37,265 bases of DNA from Cyclobacteriaceae bacterium (GCA_029882685.1 JAOUKH010000008.1:1-37265); one strand, 5' to 3'. Positions 16,875 through 26,709 are shown, counted from the first letter of the stretch. Translations and numbers: made by a program. The notes: a model not told the origin generated them from the sequence alone.

Positions 16875-18923
16875 ATGAAATTAAGATTATTATTAGCGGT
16901 TATTGCACCAGTGTTTTTGACGGAAGTGGTTGCACAGGAAGTTCCTTCCACTATTAATGATAGCTTGGATTATTATATCAGTACACAGAAAGTGGTAACT
17001 GGAATTAGCAAAGAAGGAGTAGTAGAGTACGCACCATCAATTAGTGCAGATGGGAAAACAATGATTTTCGAAGCCAATGAAGGAGCAAGTTATAAACTTT
17101 ATGAGTCAAGATTAGAAAACGGACAATGGGGATCTCCAACTCCATTAACCAACATAAATTCGTTTGGTGATAGCACAGACTTAATTGCAGGACCAAGTAT
17201 AAGTTTTGATGGTAATACCCTTTACTTTAGTGGATCAATAGGTATGGGGAATTTATCGGATATATATGTATCTAATAAAACGGAAGAAGGGTGGTCAGTA
17301 CCAAAAAATATTGGTGCACCAATAAACACGAGTGATTATGAAGGTTTTCCATCTATTTCTGCCGATGGAAGTACATTATACTTTGTAGCAAATAATCAAG
17401 CTGGTCCTCAGGATAAAGAGTTAAGTAAACTTAACCAAATATGTTATTCTATTTTTAGATCTGTAAAAAATAAAGAAGGAAAATGGGGGATACCTGAAAA
17501 ATTACCAGCACCTATAAATCAAGATTGCGAAAAAGCTCCTAAAATAATGGCGGATGGTAAGACGTTGATTTTTTCTTCTAATAGACCAGGGGGTAGTGGT
17601 AGTTATGATATGTACCAATCAAAAATTAATGTATTAGGAGAGTGGTCAAATCCACAACCTTTAAACTATGTAAATACTGATAAAAGTGATCAGTTACCAT
17701 GTATTTCTGCTCAAGGAGACTTAATGTATTACGTGTTTAATAATCAAGATATATATTCAGTAGAAATTCCCCCCAATTTAAGGCAGTTCATGAATAATAT
17801 TGTGCAAGGAAAAATTACTGATCAGGATACAAAACAAGGAATAGCTGCTACATTGATAGTAACCGATGCCTTAACTTCAAAAACAGTGATGACATTGCAA
17901 AACAATGCTTCTACAGGAGATTACAGCATTGTACTTCCTGTGGGGAGAAATTTTAATATTGAAGTGGAAAAAGAAGGGTATTCAAGTTTTACAATGTCAT
18001 ATGATTTGAGAAAAGTGAATAAATACCAAGAAATAAGTAAGAATATTGAGTTATTTAAGTCCATTAATCTAAATGTAAATATTAATGATATAGAACTTTT
18101 TGAACCCATTAGTGCAGATGTTAAGGTGAAAGTTCAAGGACATTCTGAGTACTTCAGTGAACTTGTTAATAATCCGATAACAGGTGAGGCAATTATTGTA
18201 TTACCTATAGGTCAGAAATATGAAGTGAGTATTGATACAGAAAATTTCAAAGGTCAATTTTTTTCATTCGACTTATCAGGTTTAGTGATGTATAGAGAGT
18301 TTGAAAAAGAGGTAGAGCTTATCCCAGAGAAGGAAAATGTAATGATTAATGTCTCAGACTTAATGAATAACAGTAAAGTGAGATCTAAAATTATTCTGAG
18401 AAATAAAAATAGAGACGAATACATTGAAATTACAGGAAATGAAATGGTGGCTTTAAGAAAAGGAGATAGGTACGAAATAGAAGCTACAAGTGATCATGGT
18501 TATGCATTTAATTCCACCACACTAGAGGTAGGCAAAGGAAATAACGAGGTGGCTATGAAATTACTGAAATTAGAAAAGGATGCTAGGTTGGCATTAAAGG
18601 ATATTACTTTTGAGTCAAACTCAGCCACATTATCGGATATTTCTTTTACTGAACTAGCTCGTGTTATTCAGTTGATGAAAGAAAACCCTACTCTAAGAGT
18701 AGAAATAGATGCACATACAGATGATGTTGGTTCTGATAGATACAATTTAGTGCTATCAGATAAACGTGCAGAAAGTGTGATGAACTATTTGGTAAGCAAT
18801 GATATTGATGATGATAGATTTTTGGCAAAAGGATTTGGAGAGAAACAACCTAAAGTTGCCAATGATTCAGAAGAAAATCGCGCAGCGAATAGAAGAGTCG
18901 AACTTAAAGTATTAGGGATATGA
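16875..18923 (+). CDS. PD40 beta-propeller / carboxypeptidase-regulatory-like / OmpA peptidoglycan-binding protein (PorE-like without TPR)
   Basis: A 682-residue exported protein with signal peptide 1-20 (ending EVVAQ). PD40/WD40-like strands fill about 45-305: YAPSISADGKTMIFEA, GPSISFDGNTLYFSG, GFPSISADGSTLYFVA and KAPKIMADGKTLIFSSNRPG. One carboxypeptidase-regulatory-like domain is clear (about 315-400, VQGKITDQDTKQGIAATLIV), with one or two more beta domains to about 565. The OmpA C-terminal domain (about 570-682) has ITFESNSATL, VEIDAHTDDVGSDRYN, LSDKRAESV and NRRVELKV, so it should bind peptidoglycan. The order propeller-CRD-OmpA is that of PorE of the type IX secretion system, minus the N-terminal TPR. 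It probably anchors its operon partners to the cell wall. Its stop overlaps the next start (ATGA at 18920-18923). Confidence 0.9.
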   Translation: MKLRLLLAVIAPVFLTEVVAQEVPSTINDSLDYYISTQKVVTGISKEGVVEYAPSISADGKTMIFEANEGASYKLYESRLENGQWGSPTPLTNINSFGDSTDLIAGPSISFDGNTLYFSGSIGMGNLSDIYVSNKTEEGWSVPKNIGAPINTSDYEGFPSISADGSTLYFVANNQAGPQDKELSKLNQICYSIFRSVKNKEGKWGIPEKLPAPINQDCEKAPKIMADGKTLIFSSNRPGGSGSYDMYQSKINVLGEWSNPQPLNYVNTDKSDQLPCISAQGDLMYYVFNNQDIYSVEIPPNLRQFMNNIVQGKITDQDTKQGIAATLIVTDALTSKTVMTLQNNASTGDYSIVLPVGRNFNIEVEKEGYSSFTMSYDLRKVNKYQEISKNIELFKSINLNVNINDIELFEPISADVKVKVQGHSEYFSELVNNPITGEAIIVLPIGQKYEVSIDTENFKGQFFSFDLSGLVMYREFEKEVELIPEKENVMINVSDLMNNSKVRSKIILRNKNRDEYIEITGNEMVALRKGDRYEIEATSDHGYAFNSTTLEVGKGNNEVAMKLLKLEKDARLALKDITFESNSATLSDISFTELARVIQLMKENPTLRVEIDAHTDDVGSDRYNLVLSDKRAESVMNYLVSNDIDDDRFLAKGFGEKQPKVANDSEENRAANRRVELKVLGI

Positions 18924-21169
18924 GAGCAAGATATAAAGCAATATTACTCGCCTTATTTGTAATTACTAATAGCTTGTATAGTCAAAAATATAAAGATATT
19001 TACCCTCGCATAGCTTCGTCTACCGATGAAGGAGCAATGCCTATTTTAAAAGAATATTTAAAAATTGAACCTGACCATCCTAATTCAAATTTATTACTTG
19101 CATTGATATATGATAAAAGGTATAAATCTGCAGACGCATTAACAGAATACGAAAAGGCTGTAGCAAATGCTGAACGAGCTAAACTAAGGTTTACTAAAGC
19201 AAGGGTATTAGTGAATGAAAAAGATATAAAGAAGAATATAGGCTATTATAGTGTTTTTTCTAGTGGAACAGATTCTAAAGGGCGACTAATAGTAAATTAT
19301 GAAATAGTGAACAAAGCTATGGTTACTAAATACGATAGTATTGTTTTGTATTTGCAAAAGGTGCCTGATATTTATAACACTTTTATTAAAGCTGTAAATA
19401 CTTATGATGCATCTATTAAGACCTTTTATAAGGTCAATGGTAAATATAATAGCCTTGATGATTTATATCTTTTATATGATGATGAACTAAAAACTGATTT
19501 AGATTTTCTCAAACAATCTTTTGATTCTACAGTTTATTATTTAGATGAATACAAACGAAAAATTGCAGAATACCCTATCAAGGGATATAATCAAGATTAT
19601 ACTATCAAAGATATTGAGACATATCGATTAAGTGGGCTGATAACCCAATCGAATTTTTTAAATAATGATATCCAACTTTGGAATTATGGTAAGTGGGTTG
19701 ATGATGTAAATTTGTTATTTAATGCTGATATAAATTCTCTACGTCAAGAAATCATTAGTTACGAAGAAAAACTAGATGATGGTTTGAAAGACGCAGCTAA
19801 TCCAGCTAATTTCTCTACTTATGAACCAATTGATAGAAATAAAGAATTACTCTTCAATCTAAAAAAATTTGATAAGAACTCATTATTAGCTGGAATTTTT
19901 CAATACAAATATAATTTGCAGTCGGTGGTGCATCGTACTCATAACTTAAAATATTATGATACAGCATCTAATGTATCACCTCAAAGTAAATACACTTATT
20001 ATGGAGAAATGATTAATTCATATTACCTGTTAGATAGTGCTTTGAAAGTTGTAAAGTCTAGACATATGGAGCACAATGTGGCAAAACACAGTGCTTTTAT
20101 GGATGAATATTACAGAGGGTTTGATGGGGTTAATGCTTACCTTAATCAAGAAAATAAAAACATATCTAATGGATTCGGAAAGTACGTGTTAACACTACGT
20201 AATGCGATAATTGATGATTTAGAATTGGATAGTATGAAAAACACTAAAGTTTTGAGTTATAACAGGAAAAAGATTCCCTTGTCGATCACAAAACATTTGT
20301 TAATGGATTCTTTAAAACAAGGTGTGCTAACAACTACTCACTTATTAAAAAATGCGGATGACAGCAAGTATGTTGCAGGTGTATATAGAGACCCAAAAGG
20401 AATAAATAATGTAATTGCTTATGTATCTCGTGTTTCGGCTGATAGTAAAGTGGGATGGTATAAAGAATATAATATTGAACTAGATAGTGCTGGAGCTGAT
20501 GCTGATAATTTGGTGGTTGGAGTGCAACCTACTCAGGCAGGTTGTGCTATTGTTATTAGATCTGTACATAAAACGAATAACTCTGCTCTAAATTCATTAA
20601 TTTATCTCGATGAGGCCGGAAATGAGAATTTATTAAGAAGATTGGAAGAAAACGATTACCCCCGTACTATTAACTATAATGAAACGACCAATTCCTTTAT
20701 TATATCGTTTAGGGATAATGATTTAACTCAAAATTTTAAAGAAGAAAAAACTACCACTTTGGTAAATATTAATGTATTAGGAGACCTATTATGGAAATAT
20801 AATTATAGTTTTTCAGGTACGTTGGAAAATATTGTAAATACTAATACTGGTTACCTGTTGGCAGGCAATTATACTTCAAAAAAGGATGAAAATGGAAATG
20901 TTCAGCGTACAAAAGTCAATGAAGATCAGACCAATATTTATCTTGATTATATATCTTCAAAGGGCGAATTAAAGAAAACTCGTACCATTCGTTCAGATAA
21001 CTCAATTTACTTAATTAATATTACGAAAGTAAACGACAGTAATATCAGTTTATTTGGAATGAAAGGAGCATATAACTCTTCTAAAGTTGAAAAGCCAATA
21101 TCCTACGACTCTGATTTAGCTTATATTTTTACGAATGCTAAATTACAGCTCATTTATACAAAACTATAG
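18920..21169 (+). CDS. Exported protein of unknown family, third gene of the CHAT operon
   Basis: I do not recognise this 749-residue protein. It has a signal peptide (MRARYKAILLALFVITNSLYSQ). A short TPR-like helical segment follows at about 30-90 (MPILKEYLKIEPDHPNSNLL, then a second helix pair with KSADALTEYEKAVANAE). Residues about 100-460 are predicted mainly helical and rich in Tyr, Asp and Lys. The last 270 residues look beta-rich, with repeating strand pairs such as NVIAYVSRVSADSKVGW, GCAIVIRSVHKTNNS, NSFIISFRDND and TGYLLAGNYTSKKDE, suggesting a propeller-like fold. There is no type IX secretion C-terminal domain, lipobox or catalytic motif that I can see. The 4-bp overlap with the OmpA gene implies translational coupling, so a partner or scaffold role for the CHAT and OmpA proteins is inferred. 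Confidence 0.85.
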   Translation: MRARYKAILLALFVITNSLYSQKYKDIYPRIASSTDEGAMPILKEYLKIEPDHPNSNLLLALIYDKRYKSADALTEYEKAVANAERAKLRFTKARVLVNEKDIKKNIGYYSVFSSGTDSKGRLIVNYEIVNKAMVTKYDSIVLYLQKVPDIYNTFIKAVNTYDASIKTFYKVNGKYNSLDDLYLLYDDELKTDLDFLKQSFDSTVYYLDEYKRKIAEYPIKGYNQDYTIKDIETYRLSGLITQSNFLNNDIQLWNYGKWVDDVNLLFNADINSLRQEIISYEEKLDDGLKDAANPANFSTYEPIDRNKELLFNLKKFDKNSLLAGIFQYKYNLQSVVHRTHNLKYYDTASNVSPQSKYTYYGEMINSYYLLDSALKVVKSRHMEHNVAKHSAFMDEYYRGFDGVNAYLNQENKNISNGFGKYVLTLRNAIIDDLELDSMKNTKVLSYNRKKIPLSITKHLLMDSLKQGVLTTTHLLKNADDSKYVAGVYRDPKGINNVIAYVSRVSADSKVGWYKEYNIELDSAGADADNLVVGVQPTQAGCAIVIRSVHKTNNSALNSLIYLDEAGNENLLRRLEENDYPRTINYNETTNSFIISFRDNDLTQNFKEEKTTTLVNINVLGDLLWKYNYSFSGTLENIVNTNTGYLLAGNYTSKKDENGNVQRTKVNEDQTNIYLDYISSKGELKKTRTIRSDNSIYLINITKVNDSNISLFGMKGAYNSSKVEKPISYDSDLAYIFTNAKLQLIYTKL

Positions 21170-21290
21170 AATATCAATAACTAGTGGTCTTGTTATTTCA
21201 TTATACTCATTTCACAATGTTATATACTTTTCTCAAAAAAATAGAAAGGAACTTAATATTTACATACTTTTTCAGATGGTAAAAACTAAT

Positions 21291-21298
21291 TACATTTG
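21291..21298 (+). promoter_or_regulatory. Candidate Bacteroidota -7 element for the six-gene lipid/polyene operon
   Basis: TACATTTG matches TAnnTTTG exactly, 42 bp before the ATG at 21341, with a T-run (CTTTTTC, 21267-21273) at about the -33 distance. It is the only exact match in the 162-bp gap, so the six genes are probably transcribed separately from the CHAT operon. Confidence 0.45.
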
Positions 21299-21340
21299 TC
21301 GCCAATTCATTTACTTGAATTTAACGCATAGTTGGCATTT

Positions 21341-24300
21341 ATGACAAACCTATTTTTTCATTTCTATCAGTTTATTCAAAAAAGGAGAAAAGCATTTATT
21401 GGCGTAATAGGGTTACTTGTTCTCTTTTTGGGGTATCTGGCTGCTCAAATAAAACTTGAAGAGAATATTTTAAACCTTATACCTCAGGACAAGGAAATAA
21501 GATACATCAATAAAGTACTACAAAGCTTTAAGCTTAACGAGCAGATGGTGATGCATGTGTATCAGGCTGAAGAAGGAGAAAGTGCGAATGCAGATCAATT
21601 GATAGACTTTGCCCACGAGTTTGTAGATACTTTACAGGTACTAAGTGGACAACACATCGATTCTATACGTATTGAATTTTCAGATAGTAATATCGAAACT
21701 CTGTACGATTATTATCTAAATAATATCCCATTCTATCTTGATGATGAAGATTATAAAGAATTAGAAGAAAAAATCTCTAAAGATGGAATTAGAAAAACGT
21801 TAGATAAAAGTTTGAAGGCATTGATGTCACCAATGAGTATGGTGACAAAAAAAATGACAATTAAAGATCCTTTTGGGTTAGTAAATAAACCACTTCAGCG
21901 AGCTCGTGAATTACAGCAAGATGATAAAATAGGTTTGTATCAAAATCATCTAGTAAGCAAAGATTCTAAACATCTAATATTCTTTATTGATTTGACTAAT
22001 CCTCCTAATGAAACAAAGAATAATGGCAAGTTAATTGCAGATTTTGATCAATTAATTCAACACTATTCCACTTCGAATTATAGGATTGAATATTTTGGAC
22101 AAGCAGCTGTTGCTGTTGGTAATGCACAACGAATAAAGGGTGATATTATGTTAACTGTCAGTTTGGCGATAATGACACTTTTTATTTTTATATCATTGTT
22201 TTACAAAAAAGTCTACACATTTGTTTTGGTATTGTTGCCAGGCGTTTTTGGTGGGTTATTAGGTGTTGCTGTATTGACCCTATTTCGTCCAAGTATTTCT
22301 GCAATATCATTAGGTGTAGGATCTATATTGTTGGGAGTTACAATTGATTTTGCACTACATTTTGTAACACATTACACGCAACAAAAGGATATAAGGAAAT
22401 TATTCTCAGATATTTCATTGCCTATTCTTATTAGTGCTATCACTACTTCATGTGCTTTTCTATCATTGTTACTCATTCGGTCTAATGCATTGAAAGATTT
22501 AGGTCTTTTCGCTGGTGTAAGTGTTATAAGTGCAGCCTTATTTACGCTAATAGTTTTACCTCATTTGGTAATTGGGAAAAGTGAAATAAAAGATGTTAAA
22601 CTAAATTTTATTCAAAAAATTATTAGCTCCTTGGCAAAATTTCCATTTCACAAGAGTAAATGGGCATTGAGTGTTTTTGCAATTATTACTGTGGTGAGTT
22701 TATTTACATGGAAAAACTTTGCTTTTGAAACGGATATGTTGAAACTTAACTACTTGACTCCTGAATTGGAAGGTTATGAAAAAAACCTAAATCAAGTTTC
22801 AAACTTCTCTGTAAACAATGTCTATTTGGTAACCTCTGGAGGTAATATTTGGGAGGCTCTACGAAATAATAAACCGTTAAATAGTCGGCTTAACAAGGCT
22901 CTAAAAGATTCATTAATACTAGATCACCTTACTGTAAATGATATTATTCCTGACAAAACTATACAAGAGAATAGATTAAAAGAGTGGCATTTATTTTGGA
23001 ACAAAAATAATAAAAGTAGTGTTGTGCAATCACTTAATATTGAGGCTGAAAGTGTGGGCTTTAATAGAAATACGTTTAATCATGTAAACACTGTTCTATA
23101 TAAAAATTACAATTCTATTTCTGAGGAAGATGTAAATAATTTACTATCAGTTTTTGGAGAAGATTTAATTATTGAAAATGATGAAGGCACTTCAGTTGTA
23201 TCATCGGTTAAACTACTAGCTAAAAATAAAGCTTCTTTTATTGAGCTTGTGAAAGGAATGCCAAATGTTACTATCATTGATAAGGGCTATTTTACTTCTC
23301 GATTAGTAAGTTTATTAAAGGAAGATTTTAGTCGCTTAGTTAACGCTTCTCTTATCATAGTTTTTCTAATTATCTTATTAAGTTATGGTAGAATAGAGTT
23401 GTCATTAATTGCTTTTATTCCAATTTTACTTAGCTGGTTATGGACATTGGGTGTCATGGGATTACTAGATCTGAAATTTAATATTGTTAATATTATTATT
23501 TGTACATTTATTTTCGGTCTAGGTATTGACTATAGTATTTTTGTGGTTAGAGGTCTTACCCAAAAATATAAGTATAATCAGGATGACCTTTTTTCATTCA
23601 AGAAAAGCATTTTGCTTTCTGCAATTACTACGTTAGTAGGAATAGGTGTACTTGTTTTTGCACAACACCCTGCATTAAAATCGATTGCATTATTAGCTAT
23701 TATTGGAATAGTTTCAGTGATCTTTATCACTTTCACTATCCCTCCAATATTGTACAATTTTTTAATTCAAAACAGAAAAAATAAAGGTGAAGTAGCCTAT
23801 AGTGGAATATCTTTTCTGTTTTCAGTTTGGGCATTCTTTCAATTTGTAATAGGCTGTTTTGTGTTGATTCCCTTTCATATATTATTAAGATTACCCATTG
23901 GAAATATAAAAACACGAAAGCTCTTATTTCATTACTTAATTAGTTTTTTTTCCAGAACGCTTTTGTTTTTCATGGGAAATGTAAAAAAATCATTGATTGA
24001 TAAACACAATATAGATTTTAGTAAGCCTTCTGTAATTATCGCTAATCATCATTCTTTTGTTGATATTTTGCTATTGCTAGGTCTTCATCCAAAAATTGTA
24101 ATGGTTACTAATGAATGGGTTTATAACTCTCCTTTCTTTGGTAAAATTGTTCAGTTTGCTGATTTTATCCTTTCTTCAGAAGGAGTAGAAACACAAACAA
24201 AAAAAATTAACAATTTAATTGAAGATGGTTATTCCATTATCGTTTATCCTGAAGGGACACGTTCACCTAGTTTTAAATTGGGAAGGTTTAAAAAAGGAGC

Positions 24301-25192
24301 ATTTTTTTTAGCTGAACAATTTAATCTTGACATTCAACCCGTTGTGCTTCATGGTACATCGTATGTAATGCCTAAGTTAGATGGATTTGCTATGAAAATG
24401 GGAGGGGACATGGTACTGAAGTTTCTTCCACGAATATCAAATAACGACACCTCTTTTGGCACTGGCTATTCAAAACGAACAAAAAAAATAAGCAATTATT
24501 TTAAAGCAGAATATCAAAAGTATCGTGATAGAGCGGAGTACCCCAGCTATTTTAAGCATGTATTAATTGGTAATTATCTTTATAAAGGACCTATTTTAGA
24601 ATGGTATTTAAGAATAAAATATAAGTTAGAAAATGAATATCGTCTTTTTCATGATTTAATTCCTAAAAAAGGAAAAATTGTGGATGTGGGTTGTGGATAT
24701 GGGTTAATGTCGTTTGCTTTAGCATTTAGTGGAGAGGATAGAGAAGTTTTAGCCATTGATTATGATGAAGATAAAATCGATGTTGCAAAAAATTGTCCTT
24801 CAATTCCTGAAAAACTTAAATTTGAGGTTGGTGATATTGTGAAATATTCATACCATATTACGGATGCCTTTGTGGTAAGTGATGTTTTGCATTACCTTAC
24901 TACCGAAGCACAACAACAGTTATTGCAAAATTTATTAAACAATCTTTCTAAAAATGGAATGATGATTATTCGTGATGGCGATAGTGAAAAAACAAAGCGA
25001 CACAAAGGAACTAAGTTGACAGAAATTATCTCTACCAGAATTGGGTTTAATAAAACTCAAAATGAATTAAACTATATTTCTGGAGAATTAATAAGAAGTT
25101 TTGCAATGGAAAATAATTTAAATTTGGAGATTATTGACAAAAGTAAGCTAACATCAAATGTTTTATTTGTGTTACGAAGAAGTAATAGTTAA
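21341..25192 (+). CDS. Trifunctional MMPL transporter / lysophospholipid acyltransferase / SAM-dependent methyltransferase
   Basis: A 1283-residue inner-membrane fusion. The N-terminal two-thirds (about 1-820) is an RND/MMPL exporter: one helix near 20-40, a periplasmic loop, a membrane bundle (about 265-420, with SLGVGSILLGVTIDFALHF), then a second half with FGLGIDYSIFVVRGL. A PlsC-like domain follows (about 850-1060), with the H-x4-D motif in ANHHSFVDILL (His903) and YPEGTRSPS. A class I methyltransferase ends the chain (motif I IVDVGCGYGLMSFALA near 1112). This fusion is known in Bacteroidota and usually lies in flexirubin or aryl-polyene clusters, where it should acylate, methylate and move the lipid product. 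ATG at 21341 is preferred over TTG at 21332. The stop overlaps the next ATG by one base. Confidence 0.93.
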   Translation: MTNLFFHFYQFIQKRRKAFIGVIGLLVLFLGYLAAQIKLEENILNLIPQDKEIRYINKVLQSFKLNEQMVMHVYQAEEGESANADQLIDFAHEFVDTLQVLSGQHIDSIRIEFSDSNIETLYDYYLNNIPFYLDDEDYKELEEKISKDGIRKTLDKSLKALMSPMSMVTKKMTIKDPFGLVNKPLQRARELQQDDKIGLYQNHLVSKDSKHLIFFIDLTNPPNETKNNGKLIADFDQLIQHYSTSNYRIEYFGQAAVAVGNAQRIKGDIMLTVSLAIMTLFIFISLFYKKVYTFVLVLLPGVFGGLLGVAVLTLFRPSISAISLGVGSILLGVTIDFALHFVTHYTQQKDIRKLFSDISLPILISAITTSCAFLSLLLIRSNALKDLGLFAGVSVISAALFTLIVLPHLVIGKSEIKDVKLNFIQKIISSLAKFPFHKSKWALSVFAIITVVSLFTWKNFAFETDMLKLNYLTPELEGYEKNLNQVSNFSVNNVYLVTSGGNIWEALRNNKPLNSRLNKALKDSLILDHLTVNDIIPDKTIQENRLKEWHLFWNKNNKSSVVQSLNIEAESVGFNRNTFNHVNTVLYKNYNSISEEDVNNLLSVFGEDLIIENDEGTSVVSSVKLLAKNKASFIELVKGMPNVTIIDKGYFTSRLVSLLKEDFSRLVNASLIIVFLIILLSYGRIELSLIAFIPILLSWLWTLGVMGLLDLKFNIVNIIICTFIFGLGIDYSIFVVRGLTQKYKYNQDDLFSFKKSILLSAITTLVGIGVLVFAQHPALKSIALLAIIGIVSVIFITFTIPPILYNFLIQNRKNKGEVAYSGISFLFSVWAFFQFVIGCFVLIPFHILLRLPIGNIKTRKLLFHYLISFFSRTLLFFMGNVKKSLIDKHNIDFSKPSVIIANHHSFVDILLLLGLHPKIVMVTNEWVYNSPFFGKIVQFADFILSSEGVETQTKKINNLIEDGYSIIVYPEGTRSPSFKLGRFKKGAFFLAEQFNLDIQPVVLHGTSYVMPKLDGFAMKMGGDMVLKFLPRISNNDTSFGTGYSKRTKKISNYFKAEYQKYRDRAEYPSYFKHVLIGNYLYKGPILEWYLRIKYKLENEYRLFHDLIPKKGKIVDVGCGYGLMSFALAFSGEDREVLAIDYDEDKIDVAKNCPSIPEKLKFEVGDIVKYSYHITDAFVVSDVLHYLTTEAQQQLLQNLLNNLSKNGMMIIRDGDSEKTKRHKGTKLTEIISTRIGFNKTQNELNYISGELIRSFAMENNLNLEIIDKSKLTSNVLFVLRRSNS

Positions 25193-26706
25193 TGGAAGAA
25201 CAATACGATATTATAATCATTGGTAGTGGACTTGGTGGATTGGAATGTGGGGTGATATTAAGTAGAGAAGGCTACAAAGTATTAGTGCTTGAAAAGAATA
25301 AACAGCTTGGAGGAAATCTTCAAACATTTTCACGCGACAAACGAATTTTTGATACAGGGATTCATTATATAGGTGGGCTAGATGAAGGGCAAAATTTGAA
25401 TCAGTATTTTAAGTATTTAGGAATAATGAATGATTTGAATCTTAAACGCATGGATAATGATGGGTTTGATTTAGTGTCGTTCGAGGATGATGAAAAAACT
25501 TACAGACATGCGCAGGGTTATGAAAACTTTATCGATCAACTTTCACAAGACTTCCCAGAAGAGGCAAATAGTATCAGAGCATATTGTGATAAACTGATTG
25601 AGGTTTGCAATTCATTTCCAATGTATAATCTCAAGCCTAGCAATAGTGACCTCCAGAACATGCCATTTTTGGATGTAAATACCTATGAATATATATGCTC
25701 AATTACTAAAAATGAAAAGCTAAGAAATGTGCTGGCAGGAACAAATGTTTTGTATGCAGGCGAGGCGGATAAAACGCCATTATATGTACATGCTCTTGTA
25801 GTAAATTCATATATAGAAAGTGCATATCGTTGTGTAAATGGTAGTGCACAAATTGCTAAACTTCTTACTAGAGTTATTTTAAATAATGGAGGAAAAGTAT
25901 TAAAGCATGCCCATGTAAATAAATTTTATTTTAAAGGAGATAGTATAGAATATGTAGAGTTGAAGGATGGAAGAAAGTTTTATGCGAAAAATTTCATTTC
26001 TAATATTCACCCAGCTGTAACATTAGAAATGATCGAAGAAGGAAAAGTTAGAAATGCTTATCGAAAACGAATAAATAGTTTAACTAATTCTGTCTCTACT
26101 TTTATAGTTCATATAGCGTTAAAGCCTGGAAAAATTAAATATTTCAATCATAATATTTATCATTATTTTGATTCTGACGTTTGGAAAGGCCCTCACTATA
26201 AGGCCGATGATTGGCCTCTTAGTTTTGCGTTATTTACGGGTGTTACAACTAACAATGATGGCTATGCTGATACATTAACACTTATGACATATATGCGTGA
26301 GGAAGAAACCCGGCAATGGGCAGATACTTATAATGTTGTTTCTAATAAAATGGATAGAGGAGAGTCTTATGAAGAGTTTAAAATATTAAAGGCAGAGAAA
26401 TTAATAGATGCTTTGGAAAAAAGACTGCCAGGTGTAAAACAAAGTATTCATAGTTATTATACTTCTAGCCCATTATCCTATCGGGACTACATAGGAGATA
26501 AATGGGGATCACTATATGGAGTTATGAAGGATTATAAAAACCCATTAAAAACATTTATTTCGGCAAAAACCAAAGTCCCTAATTTATATTTAACAGGAGA
26601 AAATTTGAATATGCACGGTGCGTTGGGGGTTACTATTGGGGCTGTTACAACATGTTCTGAATTTTTGACTAATCAATATATAATGCAAAAAGTGGTGAAA
26701 TCATAA
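25192..26706 (+). CDS. NAD(P)/FAD-dependent oxidoreductase, CrtI/retinol-saturase-like
   Basis: A 504-residue flavoprotein of the phytoene desaturase/all-trans-retinol 13,14-reductase group. The N-terminal dinucleotide fold reads YDIIIIGSGLGGLECGVIL (GSGLGG at 11-16) followed by VLVLEKNKQLGGNLQTF. The C-terminal FAD motif is NLYLTGENLNMHGALGVTIGA. Relatives saturate or desaturate conjugated double bonds, which fits a polyene or polyunsaturated acyl substrate. The start ATG overlaps the stop of the trifunctional gene by one base, and the next gene begins 3 bp after its stop, so it is clearly operonic. The substrate is inferred from context: the polyene chain of an aryl-polyene or flexirubin-like lipid. 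A carotenoid role is less likely because no phytoene synthase gene is present. Confidence 0.88.
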   Translation: MEEQYDIIIIGSGLGGLECGVILSREGYKVLVLEKNKQLGGNLQTFSRDKRIFDTGIHYIGGLDEGQNLNQYFKYLGIMNDLNLKRMDNDGFDLVSFEDDEKTYRHAQGYENFIDQLSQDFPEEANSIRAYCDKLIEVCNSFPMYNLKPSNSDLQNMPFLDVNTYEYICSITKNEKLRNVLAGTNVLYAGEADKTPLYVHALVVNSYIESAYRCVNGSAQIAKLLTRVILNNGGKVLKHAHVNKFYFKGDSIEYVELKDGRKFYAKNFISNIHPAVTLEMIEEGKVRNAYRKRINSLTNSVSTFIVHIALKPGKIKYFNHNIYHYFDSDVWKGPHYKADDWPLSFALFTGVTTNNDGYADTLTLMTYMREEETRQWADTYNVVSNKMDRGESYEEFKILKAEKLIDALEKRLPGVKQSIHSYYTSSPLSYRDYIGDKWGSLYGVMKDYKNPLKTFISAKTKVPNLYLTGENLNMHGALGVTIGAVTTCSEFLTNQYIMQKVVKS

Positions 26707-26709
26707 GGC

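Noticed and set aside
16875-18923. OmpA-propeller protein as PorE itself, part of the type IX secretion core
   Set aside because: It lacks the N-terminal TPR domain of PorE, no porP/sprF or other type IX genes are near, and its operon partners are different.
21135-21344. 69-residue open frame between the CHAT operon and the trifunctional gene
   Set aside because: It starts inside the unknown 749-residue gene in another frame and crosses the candidate promoter; its sequence is low-complexity and lacks a recognisable feature.
25192-26706. FAD oxidoreductase as a carotenoid phytoene desaturase (crtI)
   Set aside because: No phytoene synthase or other carotenoid gene is adjacent, while all five operon partners fit acyl-lipid or aryl-polyene chemistry.
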